Positions 18,696 to 27,309 of a stretch of DNA of 64,000 bases are shown here, piece by piece (position 1 is the stretch's first letter; each line of letters starts with the position of its first letter). Under the pieces are notes generated by a model that saw only the letters and a program-made list of their open reading frames with translations, searched no databases and was not told the DNA's origin. This DNA is from JBDGYW01 sp964518955 (GTDB taxonomy: Bacteria > Gemmatimonadota > Gemmatimonadetes > Gemmatimonadales > GWC2-71-9). The translations under genes and the position numbers were made by a program. The stretch covers positions 1 through 64,000 of the forward strand of contig CAZFHS010000009.1 of NCBI GenBank assembly GCA_964518955.1, given 5' to 3'.

Positions 18696-21600
18696 TTAAG
18701 CGCACCCGGCATCCCAGCAGTAGGTAGCACCGTTCACGGTTGTGACTGCACCCCCAGGCTCTGGAGACGAAACCGACTGCCAAATTATTGTCCAAAACGC
18801 ACCGTCGAGATGTACGTATCCCCCTGTTGTGAACGGTGATGAGAATGTGATGCCACCGAGATCGAATGTTCCCGATCCGCGATCGATCTGGATCTGCATA
18901 ATCGCTGGATCCATGTTCACGAGAGTGATGTTGTTTGCCTCGCTGTAGGTCGCGTAGTCCGAGTCGTACAGAACGTCCAGAGGTGCGTTGTCGAAAATCA
19001 CGTTGTCAATGTCGATACTGTAGGTCGTGATCGTATTACCGTTGCCGAACACCGTCGCCGGGTTCGCGGGAGCTGCAGGCGTCAGGAAGTCATCCCGCAC
19101 CAACACTGGCGTGTTGAGCACGAAGCCGCCCGCGCTCGTGTTGTCGATCCGCAGATCGCCAAACCGCGATTCGTTGAGCGTGGGGCTTTCAAATATGACC
19201 GTCTGTGCGGCGGTGCCGTCGAATACAGTGACGTGGTTAGGGCCTGGTGCAAACGATTGAGCACTGAATCCGGTCGTCTGGGTGAAGTCACCTCCAACAT
19301 TCAGCGTCCCATCAGTCAGAGTACCACTCGTGCTCCCACCAGCGAAGCTTGCGTTGTAGGCCACATCCATTCCGCCGAAGCCAGTCACGTCCATTCGCAA
19401 CCGGCCCTGGTCCTGTGTAAAGAGACTGCCAAGAACGGTAACGGTGGCCGAGTCGACGTCGAGCAGCCCGGTGCCGGTTATGAACAGGTCGCCTCCGATT
19501 GTCGCTGTCCCGACTCCATCGAAGTTCACTGAATCGCCGGACACGATCACCGCGAAGTAGTCGTCCCGCATCGGGATAGTCTGAGCACCCGTTCCAAAGA
19601 ACTCGGTGACTCCTACGCCGTAGGCGACATTGGCTGTCAAGTTGAGAGCTCCTCCGACCCGGATAGCGGCCGGTGAGATATTGCTGCTGCCGCTCCCGAA
19701 CCCGATCGACCCGTTGACGATCAACTCACCAGAGCCGGTCAATTGTGCCGGTACATCAGGGCCTTGCGGGTCGAGCGTGGCGTTTCCAAGCACGATTACG
19801 GGAGTGTTCAGGGTGCGTACAAAACCAGCGCCGCCTGAAGTCTCTGATTGTATGGTTAGCTGATTGAAATGCGATCCAGTCAGTGAATCTGGGTTGGCAA
19901 AACTAACAGTCCCGGCAGTCGGGCCATCACTCGTTAACGCGGTGGAATGGCTTCCTGTTGCGACAAAGCTGGTGGCGGCACCCGACTGCGTGAAGTTCCC
20001 GCCAACCATCAACGTGCCGGACGTGAGAGTGCCGGTACCGCCGCCAGCGAATGTTGCATTTCCTGCAATATTCAGGTTGGGTGTGCACTCGTCTGAGCTC
20101 ATGCTCAGCGTTCCCGATTCTGCAGTACTGAAGTCTCCACCAACTGTAGCGTCGGCGCCTGCGAGGTTGACGCTACCGCTGCCGTCTACGAGGATCGATC
20201 CAAGAATTTCGGCTGAACCGCAGAACCCGAAGTTCACCTGTGCGGAGTTCGTTACCTGCAATTCCTGAAAGCGTGACGCGGCTGCACCGGGGTTGTTGAA
20301 TACGGCGGACTGCGCACCAGCCCCGTTGAACACTGTGAGATGTGTACCGGTTGCCGCAAACGCAGTGCTACTACCGCTCGGGCCTTGAACAAAATTGCCA
20401 GTGACGTTCAATATGCCGGCGGACGGTGAGCTTGGATCTCCGCTGAACGTCACGTCGTTTACGTTGAGCACGTCGGCTGCGTTGTTCATGATGAGCGCGC
20501 CGGAACCAGTTGTGCTAAACGCACCGGCCACCGTCATGGTCCCACCACCCATGGTTAGTCGGCCCGTACCTCCCACGACCGCATTGCTCGTGACTGAAAC
20601 CGTCCCGCCTAGCGTTACCGTGCCTTGCACATCGAGGTTCGAGACTGTGCCAACGACGGTAGTACCGGAGCCCTCCAACAGCACTGTACCACCCCCCACT
20701 ATTGATGTTCCGGCATCGAGGTCACCATACACAGACAGGGTCTGTCCCACATCGACTGTGATGGAAGCTTCGGGTTGAACGACAACAGATCCAACAAGGG
20801 CGCTCGAACTCACAACTGGCTGATTGGCCGGCGCTTGGCGTATCCAGACGCTATTGGGAATATCTGGTAATCCATTCGGATTCCAATTGGTCGGTACATT
20901 CCAATCCGTGCTCGTTCCGCCTTCCCACGTGAAGTCGATTCCGGCTGGAACCGAGATGACAGTGAATCCGAGGCTCGTAGCAGTCCATATGGGATCGAGG
21001 ACCAGTCCACCGCCCAGGTCTAGCCCAGTCATGCTGGTGAAGTCACCGGTGCGCGACGGGAACGTCAACACTGTAAACGAGTTGCCCTCGACTGGAGTGA
21101 ACCCGGAGAGCGTAACGTTCAGTGCTCCGTTCAATACGAGGGGTCCTCCCGTAACTACCACCTGATCATACTCGGTACCGAGCGTGAGGCCGTTCAGATC
21201 GATGTTGATATTGCTCTGAACGTCGAGGGTTAGGATGTCATCAAACGTAAGAATCCCGGCTGGTGTACCCGCCGTACCAGGGCTGGTGGTACCCAAGTTT
21301 ACGAACGTTGTTGCAGCGGCATCGATCGTTCCGGCTCCCTCGAGAGTGCCGGTTAAGGTGTTGGTGAATGTTCCACCGATTGCGTACAGTGTGAGTCCGC
21401 TGGCGACAGACGATGTTCCGGCATTCGTGAATGTGGTGGTGGAGGTCACGCGGAGGGAGTTGCTCGAGACATCGATTGTACCTTGGTTGTCGACGTCTGC
21501 TTCGAGGGCACGCGTACCACCACGGGCTCCAGCAGTCGACTGAATGGTGCCTGTATTCGTCAGCGTTCCGGTGGCCACCGCCAGAGTGATCGTGTAGCTG

Positions 21601-24600
21601 GTGTAAGTGCTTCCCTGCGAAATGTCGATCGTACCCGCATTTGTGAATCCATTCGCCACAGTCACTGTGGTGTTGTCTTCGACGTAGAGCCGGAAAACGC
21701 CGGTCGCAGAGTTGTCGAATGCTCCATTCAACTCACTGCCTATCGTGTTGTCGTTCGCCGAGAGGAATCCCTGATTGGTGAATGCTGCGTCGATCACGTC
21801 CGCTCGCAGGAGCACCGTATCTGCGCTGGTGAATGATCCTGGACCACTTATCGTCGTGACGTTGTCATTGTTGTTGTCGAGATTGAACGCTGGTTCACCA
21901 CTCGCCAGCGTGAAGTTGCTGGCCAAAGTCAGGTTGCCGTGAACCACAATCCGTCCGGTGGCCGTAGGTGTGAGAGTGGTAGTGGTTCCGAGGATCGTCG
22001 TGCTACCACTGTTGAGCGTGAGTGTTTGACCGTCGGCTACAGTCACTGTACCGGCGTCTGTGGTTAGCGTGCGTGGTGCAGGAATGACGAGGCCATGGTC
22101 AACCAAGTGGATGATGTTTTGGTTATCCACCTCGGCGTTCAACACACGGGTGCCACCCCGGGCTCCTGCCGTGGCCTGGATCGTTCCGGTGTTTGTGAGT
22201 GTCCCGGTTGTGACCGTCAACGTGCTCGTATAACCGGTATAACTGCTTCCCTGCGAGATGTTGATCGTCCCCGCATTAGTGAAGCCATTGGCAATCGTTA
22301 CACCGGTGTTGCCTTCTACGTAAATTCTGAAAACACCTGCCGCAGGGTTGTCGAAGGTTCCGTTGAAGGCAGTCCCCGCGCCCACCTCGTTGGCTGACAC
22401 AAATCCCTGGTTTGTGAATACCACATCGACATCGATAACGTCCTCACGCAAGAACACCGAATCAGCGTTCGTGAATGATCCAGGACCGCTGACCGTGGTG
22501 ACGTTGCTGTTGTTGTTGTCCAGGTTGAACGCCGGCTCACCGCTCGCCAGGGTGAAGTCACTTGCTAGCGAGAGATTTCCGTGGACTATGATACGGCCAG
22601 TGGTTGTCGGGGTGAGTGTTGTGCTCGTGCCGAGAACCGCAGTGGTACCTGTATTGAGTGTGAGTGTCTGGCCGTCTGCTATCGTCAGCGTTCCGGCATC
22701 GGTGGTCAAAGTGCGCGGCGCAGGAATGACGAGGCCATGGTCAACCAAGTGGATGATGTTCTGGTTATCCACCTCGGCGTTCAACACACGGGTGCCACCC
22801 CGGGCTCCTGCCGTGGCCTGAATCGTTCCGGTGTTTGTGAGTGTCCCGGTTGTGACCGTCAACGTGCTCGTGTAGCCGGTATAACTGCTTCCTTGCGAGA
22901 TGTTGATGACACCTGCATTGGTGAAGCCGTTAGCTATGGTCACTCCGGTGTTGCCTTCGACGTAGATCCTCAGGACACCTACTGCAGGGTTGTCGAATGC
23001 TCCATTGAACGCGCTGCCCGCGCCAACCTCGTTCGCTGACACAAACCCCTGGTTGGTGAATGTCACGTCTACTACGTCTTCACGGAGGTACACTGAATCG
23101 GCATTCGTGAATGAGAACGAGCCGCTGATCGTCGTGACGTTGCTGTTGTTGTTGTCCAGGTTTAGAGCCGGTTCGCCGCTTGCGAGTGTGAAGTCGCTCG
23201 CGAGCGTGATGTTGCCGTTCATGTTCAGTCGGCCCGTTGCCGTAGGCGTCAACGTCGTGTTGGTGCCGAGTATCGCGGTAGTGCCGCTGTTGAATGTGAG
23301 CGTACGACCGTCCGGGATCGTCAGCGTTCCCGCGTCGGTTGTGATCGTACGCGGTGACGGAATGACCAGGTCATGATCTGTCAAAGCTATGACACCCTGG
23401 TTGTCCACCTCGGCGTTCAGCACACGTGAGCCTAAACGAGCGCCAACCGTGGACTGAATCGTGCCAGCATTCGTGAGTGTTCCTGTAGTGACGGTCAGTG
23501 TGCTCACGTAGCCTGTGTAGCTGCTTCCCTGCGAGATGTTGATCAGGCCAGCATTCGTGAATCCGTTGGCAATCGTTACACCGGAGTTGTCTTCCACGTA
23601 GAGCCGGAACACTCCACTCGCTGGGTTGTCGAACGCCCCATTAAATGCGCTGCCTATTGCGTCATCGTTAGCCGACAGGAAACCCTGATTGGTGAATGGC
23701 ACATCGATAATGTCCGCTCGTAGGAGCACGGTGTCGGCGTTGGTGAACGATCCGGAACCGCTGATGGTGGTGACGTTGTCGTTGTTGATGTCCAGGTTCA
23801 GTGCCGGCTCTCCGCTCGCAAGTGTGAAGTCACTCGCGAGTGTGATGTTGCCGTTCACGTTGATTCGACCGGTGGTTGTCGGCGTTAACGTGGTATTGGT
23901 GCCGAGTACGAGTGTCGTTGAGTTTTCGAGCGTTAGGATCCGGCCATCGGGGATCGTAATTGTCCCAGCATCGGTAGTGAGTGTGCTTCCGCCGGTGTAG
24001 AAGAGGTCGTGACTCGCCACGTCAATGGTTCCTTGGTTGTCCACACTAGCGTTCAATACTCGTGTACCATTGCGAGATCCGACAGTCGATTGGATTGTGC
24101 CTGTGTTGACGATTGTGCCGGTTGTGACGGTCAGGGTGTTTGTATAACCGCTGTAGCTGGTACCCTGCGAGATGTCGATGAGACCGGCGTTGGTGAAGCC
24201 GTTGGCGATCGTAAGGGAAGCGTTGGCGTTGGTTGCGCCGCTTACCCTGATGATGGAACTGGGCTCCGTGGTCAAGGCGCCGTTTACCACATTGTCGCTG
24301 GCTGATGCATACAGGTAGCCTGGGTTGTGGAGTGGCACTTCAATATTTCCGCCTCCACCTGAGCCTCCCAAGTCGACCGTTCCACTGTTTGTGAGATCGC
24401 CGGCACCAGTCAGTATTCCTGCGCCAATGTCCAAAACCCCATTCGCAGAGACAACTGAAGTTCCGTCCGCCGTCAGTGTGAAACCGTTGAGTGAGAGAGT
24501 CTGGGTACCTGTAGTCCCCCCGACGCTGAATGCTCCAACCGTGATATCCGTGTCCACTGCCACCGTGTAGGTGCCGTCGAGGTCGATGACTGCGTTGTCG

Positions 24601-24866
24601 ACGGCGCTCGGCGGGGTACCGGTGTCCCAGTTGGTTCCCTCAATCCAGAGACCGCCTGAGGGGTTGATCCACGAAACAGTCTGCGGACCGGCAGACGCTG
24701 CTTGGAGGGTCAAGTAGCCGGTGTTCCAAATCGTGTCCAACACCATCCCGCCACCGATATCGAGACCGAAAACATCGACAAAACTCCCAGTGACCGTCCC
24801 GTAGCCGAGAACGTTGAACGAATTACCGAGGCTCGGTGTGAAGCCACCGCCTATCGTGACATCCAA
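18696..24866 (-). CDS. Giant Thr-rich repeat surface protein, C-terminal part (frameshifted from 24823-27090)
   Basis: This 2,056-residue frame continues the lipoprotein encoded upstream; its listed first Met is internal, and coding in this frame probably begins at about 24876. It contains a W..G.NWDTG..P module near the N-terminus, then four tandem repeats of 212-214 residues bounded by a conserved ANGFTNAG...ISQGSSYTGY segment, with a fifth partial copy. A second TEYD...GLDLGGGLVLDPIW module follows, then a third NW module (TNWNPNGLPD). The last ~700 residues are shorter degenerate beta-strand repeats (GTLxVGGxFTQ). The composition is rich in Thr, Asn, Gly and Ser, with almost no Lys or Cys, typical of an extracellular beta-helix or beta-solenoid adhesin. 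There is no PEP-CTERM or type IX sorting tail; it ends YCWDAGCA. Confidence 0.8.
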   Translation of the reverse strand: MDVTIGGGFTPSLGNSFNVLGYGTVTGSFVDVFGLDIGGGMVLDTIWNTGYLTLQAASAGPQTVSWINPSGGLWIEGTNWDTGTPPSAVDNAVIDLDGTYTVAVDTDITVGAFSVGGTTGTQTLSLNGFTLTADGTSVVSANGVLDIGAGILTGAGDLTNSGTVDLGGSGGGGNIEVPLHNPGYLYASASDNVVNGALTTEPSSIIRVSGATNANASLTIANGFTNAGLIDISQGTSYSGYTNTLTVTTGTIVNTGTIQSTVGSRNGTRVLNASVDNQGTIDVASHDLFYTGGSTLTTDAGTITIPDGRILTLENSTTLVLGTNTTLTPTTTGRINVNGNITLASDFTLASGEPALNLDINNDNVTTISGSGSFTNADTVLLRADIIDVPFTNQGFLSANDDAIGSAFNGAFDNPASGVFRLYVEDNSGVTIANGFTNAGLINISQGSSYTGYVSTLTVTTGTLTNAGTIQSTVGARLGSRVLNAEVDNQGVIALTDHDLVIPSPRTITTDAGTLTIPDGRTLTFNSGTTAILGTNTTLTPTATGRLNMNGNITLASDFTLASGEPALNLDNNNSNVTTISGSFSFTNADSVYLREDVVDVTFTNQGFVSANEVGAGSAFNGAFDNPAVGVLRIYVEGNTGVTIANGFTNAGVINISQGSSYTGYTSTLTVTTGTLTNTGTIQATAGARGGTRVLNAEVDNQNIIHLVDHGLVIPAPRTLTTDAGTLTIADGQTLTLNTGTTAVLGTSTTLTPTTTGRIIVHGNLSLASDFTLASGEPAFNLDNNNSNVTTVSGPGSFTNADSVFLREDVIDVDVVFTNQGFVSANEVGAGTAFNGTFDNPAAGVFRIYVEGNTGVTIANGFTNAGTINISQGSSYTGYTSTLTVTTGTLTNTGTIQATAGARGGTRVLNAEVDNQNIIHLVDHGLVIPAPRTLTTDAGTVTVADGQTLTLNSGSTTILGTTTTLTPTATGRIVVHGNLTLASNFTLASGEPAFNLDNNNDNVTTISGPGSFTSADTVLLRADVIDAAFTNQGFLSANDNTIGSELNGAFDNSATGVFRLYVEDNTTVTVANGFTNAGTIDISQGSTYTSYTITLAVATGTLTNTGTIQSTAGARGGTRALEADVDNQGTIDVSSNSLRVTSTTTFTNAGTSSVASGLTLYAIGGTFTNTLTGTLEGAGTIDAAATTFVNLGTTSPGTAGTPAGILTFDDILTLDVQSNINIDLNGLTLGTEYDQVVVTGGPLVLNGALNVTLSGFTPVEGNSFTVLTFPSRTGDFTSMTGLDLGGGLVLDPIWTATSLGFTVISVPAGIDFTWEGGTSTDWNVPTNWNPNGLPDIPNSVWIRQAPANQPVVSSSALVGSVVVQPEASITVDVGQTLSVYGDLDAGTSIVGGGTVLLEGSGTTVVGTVSNLDVQGTVTLGGTVSVTSNAVVGGTGRLTMGGGTMTVAGAFSTTGSGALIMNNAADVLNVNDVTFSGDPSSPSAGILNVTGNFVQGPSGSSTAFAATGTHLTVFNGAGAQSAVFNNPGAAASRFQELQVTNSAQVNFGFCGSAEILGSILVDGSGSVNLAGADATVGGDFSTAESGTLSMSSDECTPNLNIAGNATFAGGGTGTLTSGTLMVGGNFTQSGAATSFVATGSHSTALTSDGPTAGTVSFANPDSLTGSHFNQLTIQSETSGGAGFVRTLNTPVIVLGNATLDPQGPDVPAQLTGSGELIVNGSIGFGSGSSNISPAAIRVGGALNLTANVAYGVGVTEFFGTGAQTIPMRDDYFAVIVSGDSVNFDGVGTATIGGDLFITGTGLLDVDSATVTVLGSLFTQDQGRLRMDVTGFGGMDVAYNASFAGGSTSGTLTDGTLNVGGDFTQTTGFSAQSFAPGPNHVTVFDGTAAQTVIFESPTLNESRFGDLRIDNTSAGGFVLNTPVLVRDDFLTPAAPANPATVFGNGNTITTYSIDIDNVIFDNAPLDVLYDSDYATYSEANNITLVNMDPAIMQIQIDRGSGTFDLGGITFSSPFTTGGYVHLDGAFWTIIWQSVSSPEPGGAVTTVNGATYCWDAGCA
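21637..24187 (-). repeat. Tandem 636/642-bp coding repeats
   Basis: The conserved GC-ATT-GTGAA site recurs at 24187, 23551, 22915, 22273 and 21637, giving unit lengths of 636, 636, 642 and 636 bp. All are multiples of three; the 642-bp unit has two extra codons (Asp-Val). The two units around 22,074-22,205 and 22,716-22,865 are almost identical over about 130 bp, which points to recent duplication or gene conversion. Confidence 0.9.
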
Positions 24867-27090
24867 TGTCCCTGCACAAAGCCAGATTGCCGCTCACATC
24901 CAACCTGTCGTACTCGGTGCCGATTGTTGTTCCGTCGATTTCGACAAACACCGTCGAGCTGGCCCCCAGCGTGAGGTCACCTTCAACGGAGAGGATGCCC
25001 GGCGACGTTCCAGGGCCGATATCGCCTTCGAAACCCGTTATCGTAGCGTTAGCAATGTCCAAAGTGCCAACGCCCTGTATTAGCGCTCCCGGCTCGTGAT
25101 AGAAGTCGTTTTCGAAAACGAGGTAACCGGCCGACAAAAGAACCGTGCCGTCGTTATTGAAGGGAACCTGCACTTGTGTGGAATCCGACTCGGTCTGTTC
25201 AAATGTCCCTGCGTTATAGATCAGACCGGCGCCTGAAATGCTTCCGTTGGGCGATGCGAGGAGTTGGCCCTCAGTGTCGTTTATTATCACCGCGTCGTTT
25301 GCGAGTACGATGTCACCCCGTACCCATTCCAACGCGCCGTTGTTCACAAGTTGACGCTGATCGAGCGTCTTCGTGCCAACGTCGCTCATTGTCATCATTG
25401 CAGTCGCATCAATACGAACGAGTGCATTTCCGTCGATAGTACCTGTCGTCCAACTCAAAGTGCCATTGACATCTACAATTCCATCGCCAGTGATATTGCC
25501 ATCGACCCATAGGATCGCCATGTTGGCCACGGTCAGAGATGTGTTGACCGTAAATGTCGTCCCGCTAATCGTCAGGCCCTGTTCGTTCGTCCCGTCACCA
25601 AGGACCAACACACTCACCGCAGCATCTGTGTCGAGGGTGACCATATACGTGCCTGGCAAGACGATCACCGCAGTGTCGGTAGCAGTCGGAGGATTGCCGG
25701 TACTCCAGTTCGACCCGTTGCTCCAATCGCCGCCGTTCGCGTTTACCCACGCGACCTGGTTGCCCTGGCCTGCACCTGTGATCGTGAACGCATTGCTCGT
25801 TACGCCTAAATAGCCGTTTGCTGTGGCCTCGAGAGTGTATCCTGCGCCTGCAGCGTCAATTGAGAGGTCGGAGAACGCCGCAACTCCCGCATTTGCGCTC
25901 ACGGTTCGCGTTCCGGACAGAGTGCCGTTGCTCGGGTTAGTGACAATTCCGATGGCAACACTGCCCGTGAAATCGGCGTCCACTGCGCCGAATTCATCGT
26001 ATGCCGTGACCAAAACCGGCGGCGTGATCGTCGCGCCTTCGTCGGCGTCACTCGGCTGGACCGTGAAGGCCAGTGTTGGTTCCTGAGGTGTTACTGCCGT
26101 CGCGGTGAATGTCGTCTGCAGGCTCGGGTACGCGCGGACGGTAGCCAACGTTGTTTGCTGACCGGCGCTCTGTCCAAGCGTCCACCACGTCCACGCCCAA
26201 CCTTCGGAATCCGTGGTCAACGAACCACCCGCAAACGATCCGCCGTCCCCGGTTGTGAAATCGACGAGCAAGCCCTCCATTGGCCCATCCGGTGCGTTGA
26301 CCTGAACCTCTAGCACAACAGGCAACTGCGTTCCAACGAGCCCCGTTTGACCATCCCCAGAGAAGATCGCGATCTCACTCGGCACGGGCTCCACGTAAAC
26401 ATCAAAGATATCGGCTGGCCCCGTGAGCAATTCTGCTTGTGCTTGCACTGGCCCGCGTATCTGACCTGCCTCCATCTGTCCCAATGCTGGGTCGGGGAAC
26501 CGCAGCATGGTCGTGTCGAGGGACGTCCACTTGATGGGGGTGCCGGGAATAGCGGCACCCGAGCTGTCCAGCGCCTGAGCCTCGACCGTCAGCGTGTCAC
26601 CCATGTGGATGTAGTAGATGTCTGCGTCGGGGACATCGATGTCAGCTGCATCGGAACCGACACCAACGTACGTAATCGGCACGTCTTGCACTTCGACATT
26701 GTCACTGCTCGAGGTTGTTGCCGTGACCGGTAACGGCCCGGCATTGAACACTACCTCTCCGGTCGGTGACAGGCACTCGAGAGTGAGCGTGAACGTCTCA
26801 CTCGATGAGGAGACGGGAATGGTGAAGCTGAGATCGACCGAATCCGAGTCAGTCGTGAGTGCAACAACCGTGTCAAGCGCGATCGACTCGTCTTCATCTC
26901 GTATCAGGATTACGTGAACGCTGTCGACGTCGACAATCCCTGACGCACTGCTCTCGAAAGACGGTGCCAGCGCCAGGAAGCCTGGAACGTACGCTGGTCC
27001 TGACGGATCGGTGAGGCAGCTGATTGCGAATGCAGAAGCAACGAGTGCAAGGAAGGTCAGCGGGCTCGAGCGTCGGAACGAATGGCGCAT
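24823..27090 (-). CDS. Giant repeat lipoprotein, N-terminal part
   Basis: This 755-residue frame starts with a basic, hydrophobic signal peptide and a lipobox (AFAISC, Cys25). Residues ~40-330 look like several Ig-like or invasin-type (Big_1) strands; an AFTVQPSDADEG segment is typical of Big/cadherin-like modules. From about 445 comes the W..G.NW.TG..P module (WVNANGGDWSNGSNWSTG), followed by beta-repeat sequence. The last ~19 residues (from CRDIGC on) are out of character, because one extra base near 24,876 shifts the frame. Removing it makes the text run on as LALAGTLDVTIGGGF, exactly the module pattern seen again near 21,100. The intact gene would be 18696-27090, about 2,797 aa. Confidence 0.8.
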   Translation of the reverse strand: MRHSFRRSSPLTFLALVASAFAISCLTDPSGPAYVPGFLALAPSFESSASGIVDVDSVHVILIRDEDESIALDTVVALTTDSDSVDLSFTIPVSSSSETFTLTLECLSPTGEVVFNAGPLPVTATTSSSDNVEVQDVPITYVGVGSDAADIDVPDADIYYIHMGDTLTVEAQALDSSGAAIPGTPIKWTSLDTTMLRFPDPALGQMEAGQIRGPVQAQAELLTGPADIFDVYVEPVPSEIAIFSGDGQTGLVGTQLPVVLEVQVNAPDGPMEGLLVDFTTGDGGSFAGGSLTTDSEGWAWTWWTLGQSAGQQTTLATVRAYPSLQTTFTATAVTPQEPTLAFTVQPSDADEGATITPPVLVTAYDEFGAVDADFTGSVAIGIVTNPSNGTLSGTRTVSANAGVAAFSDLSIDAAGAGYTLEATANGYLGVTSNAFTITGAGQGNQVAWVNANGGDWSNGSNWSTGNPPTATDTAVIVLPGTYMVTLDTDAAVSVLVLGDGTNEQGLTISGTTFTVNTSLTVANMAILWVDGNITGDGIVDVNGTLSWTTGTIDGNALVRIDATAMMTMSDVGTKTLDQRQLVNNGALEWVRGDIVLANDAVIINDTEGQLLASPNGSISGAGLIYNAGTFEQTESDSTQVQVPFNNDGTVLLSAGYLVFENDFYHEPGALIQGVGTLDIANATITGFEGDIGPGTSPGILSVEGDLTLGASSTVFVEIDGTTIGTEYDRLDVSGNLALCRDIGCHDRRWLHTEPR

Positions 27091-27220
27091 AACGAATATC
27101 CGGTCAAAATGAAGATGGGTTGAATTTGCTCAGAACTTCGAAATGTAATAAGAGAAATGCTGCGCCCGCTGTGATGTGGGCTTTGTGGCTATTGGGGAGT
27201 GGGATTACTGGAAAATCGCA

Positions 27221-27244
27221 GAGGTGCAGAGGTGCAGAGGTGCA
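27221..27244. repeat. Triple 8-bp direct repeat in intergenic spacer
   Basis: GAGGTGCA is repeated three times head to tail between the giant lipoprotein gene and the acyl-CoA dehydrogenase gene, followed by G-rich DNA and CAACGAACA/CGAGCAACG motifs like those in the hairpin at 3799-3848. It looks like slippage-prone spacer DNA. Confidence 0.6.
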
Positions 27245-27309
27245 GGGGGGCAGCAGTCGTCGGGCAGCGTCCAACGAACATCGAGCAACGGACGGGTAGG
27301 AGAAATCGG

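Noticed and set aside
21637..24187. Possible CRISPR or mobile repeat array
   Set aside because: The units are 636-642 bp, in frame and protein-coding with no spacers, so they are internal protein repeats.
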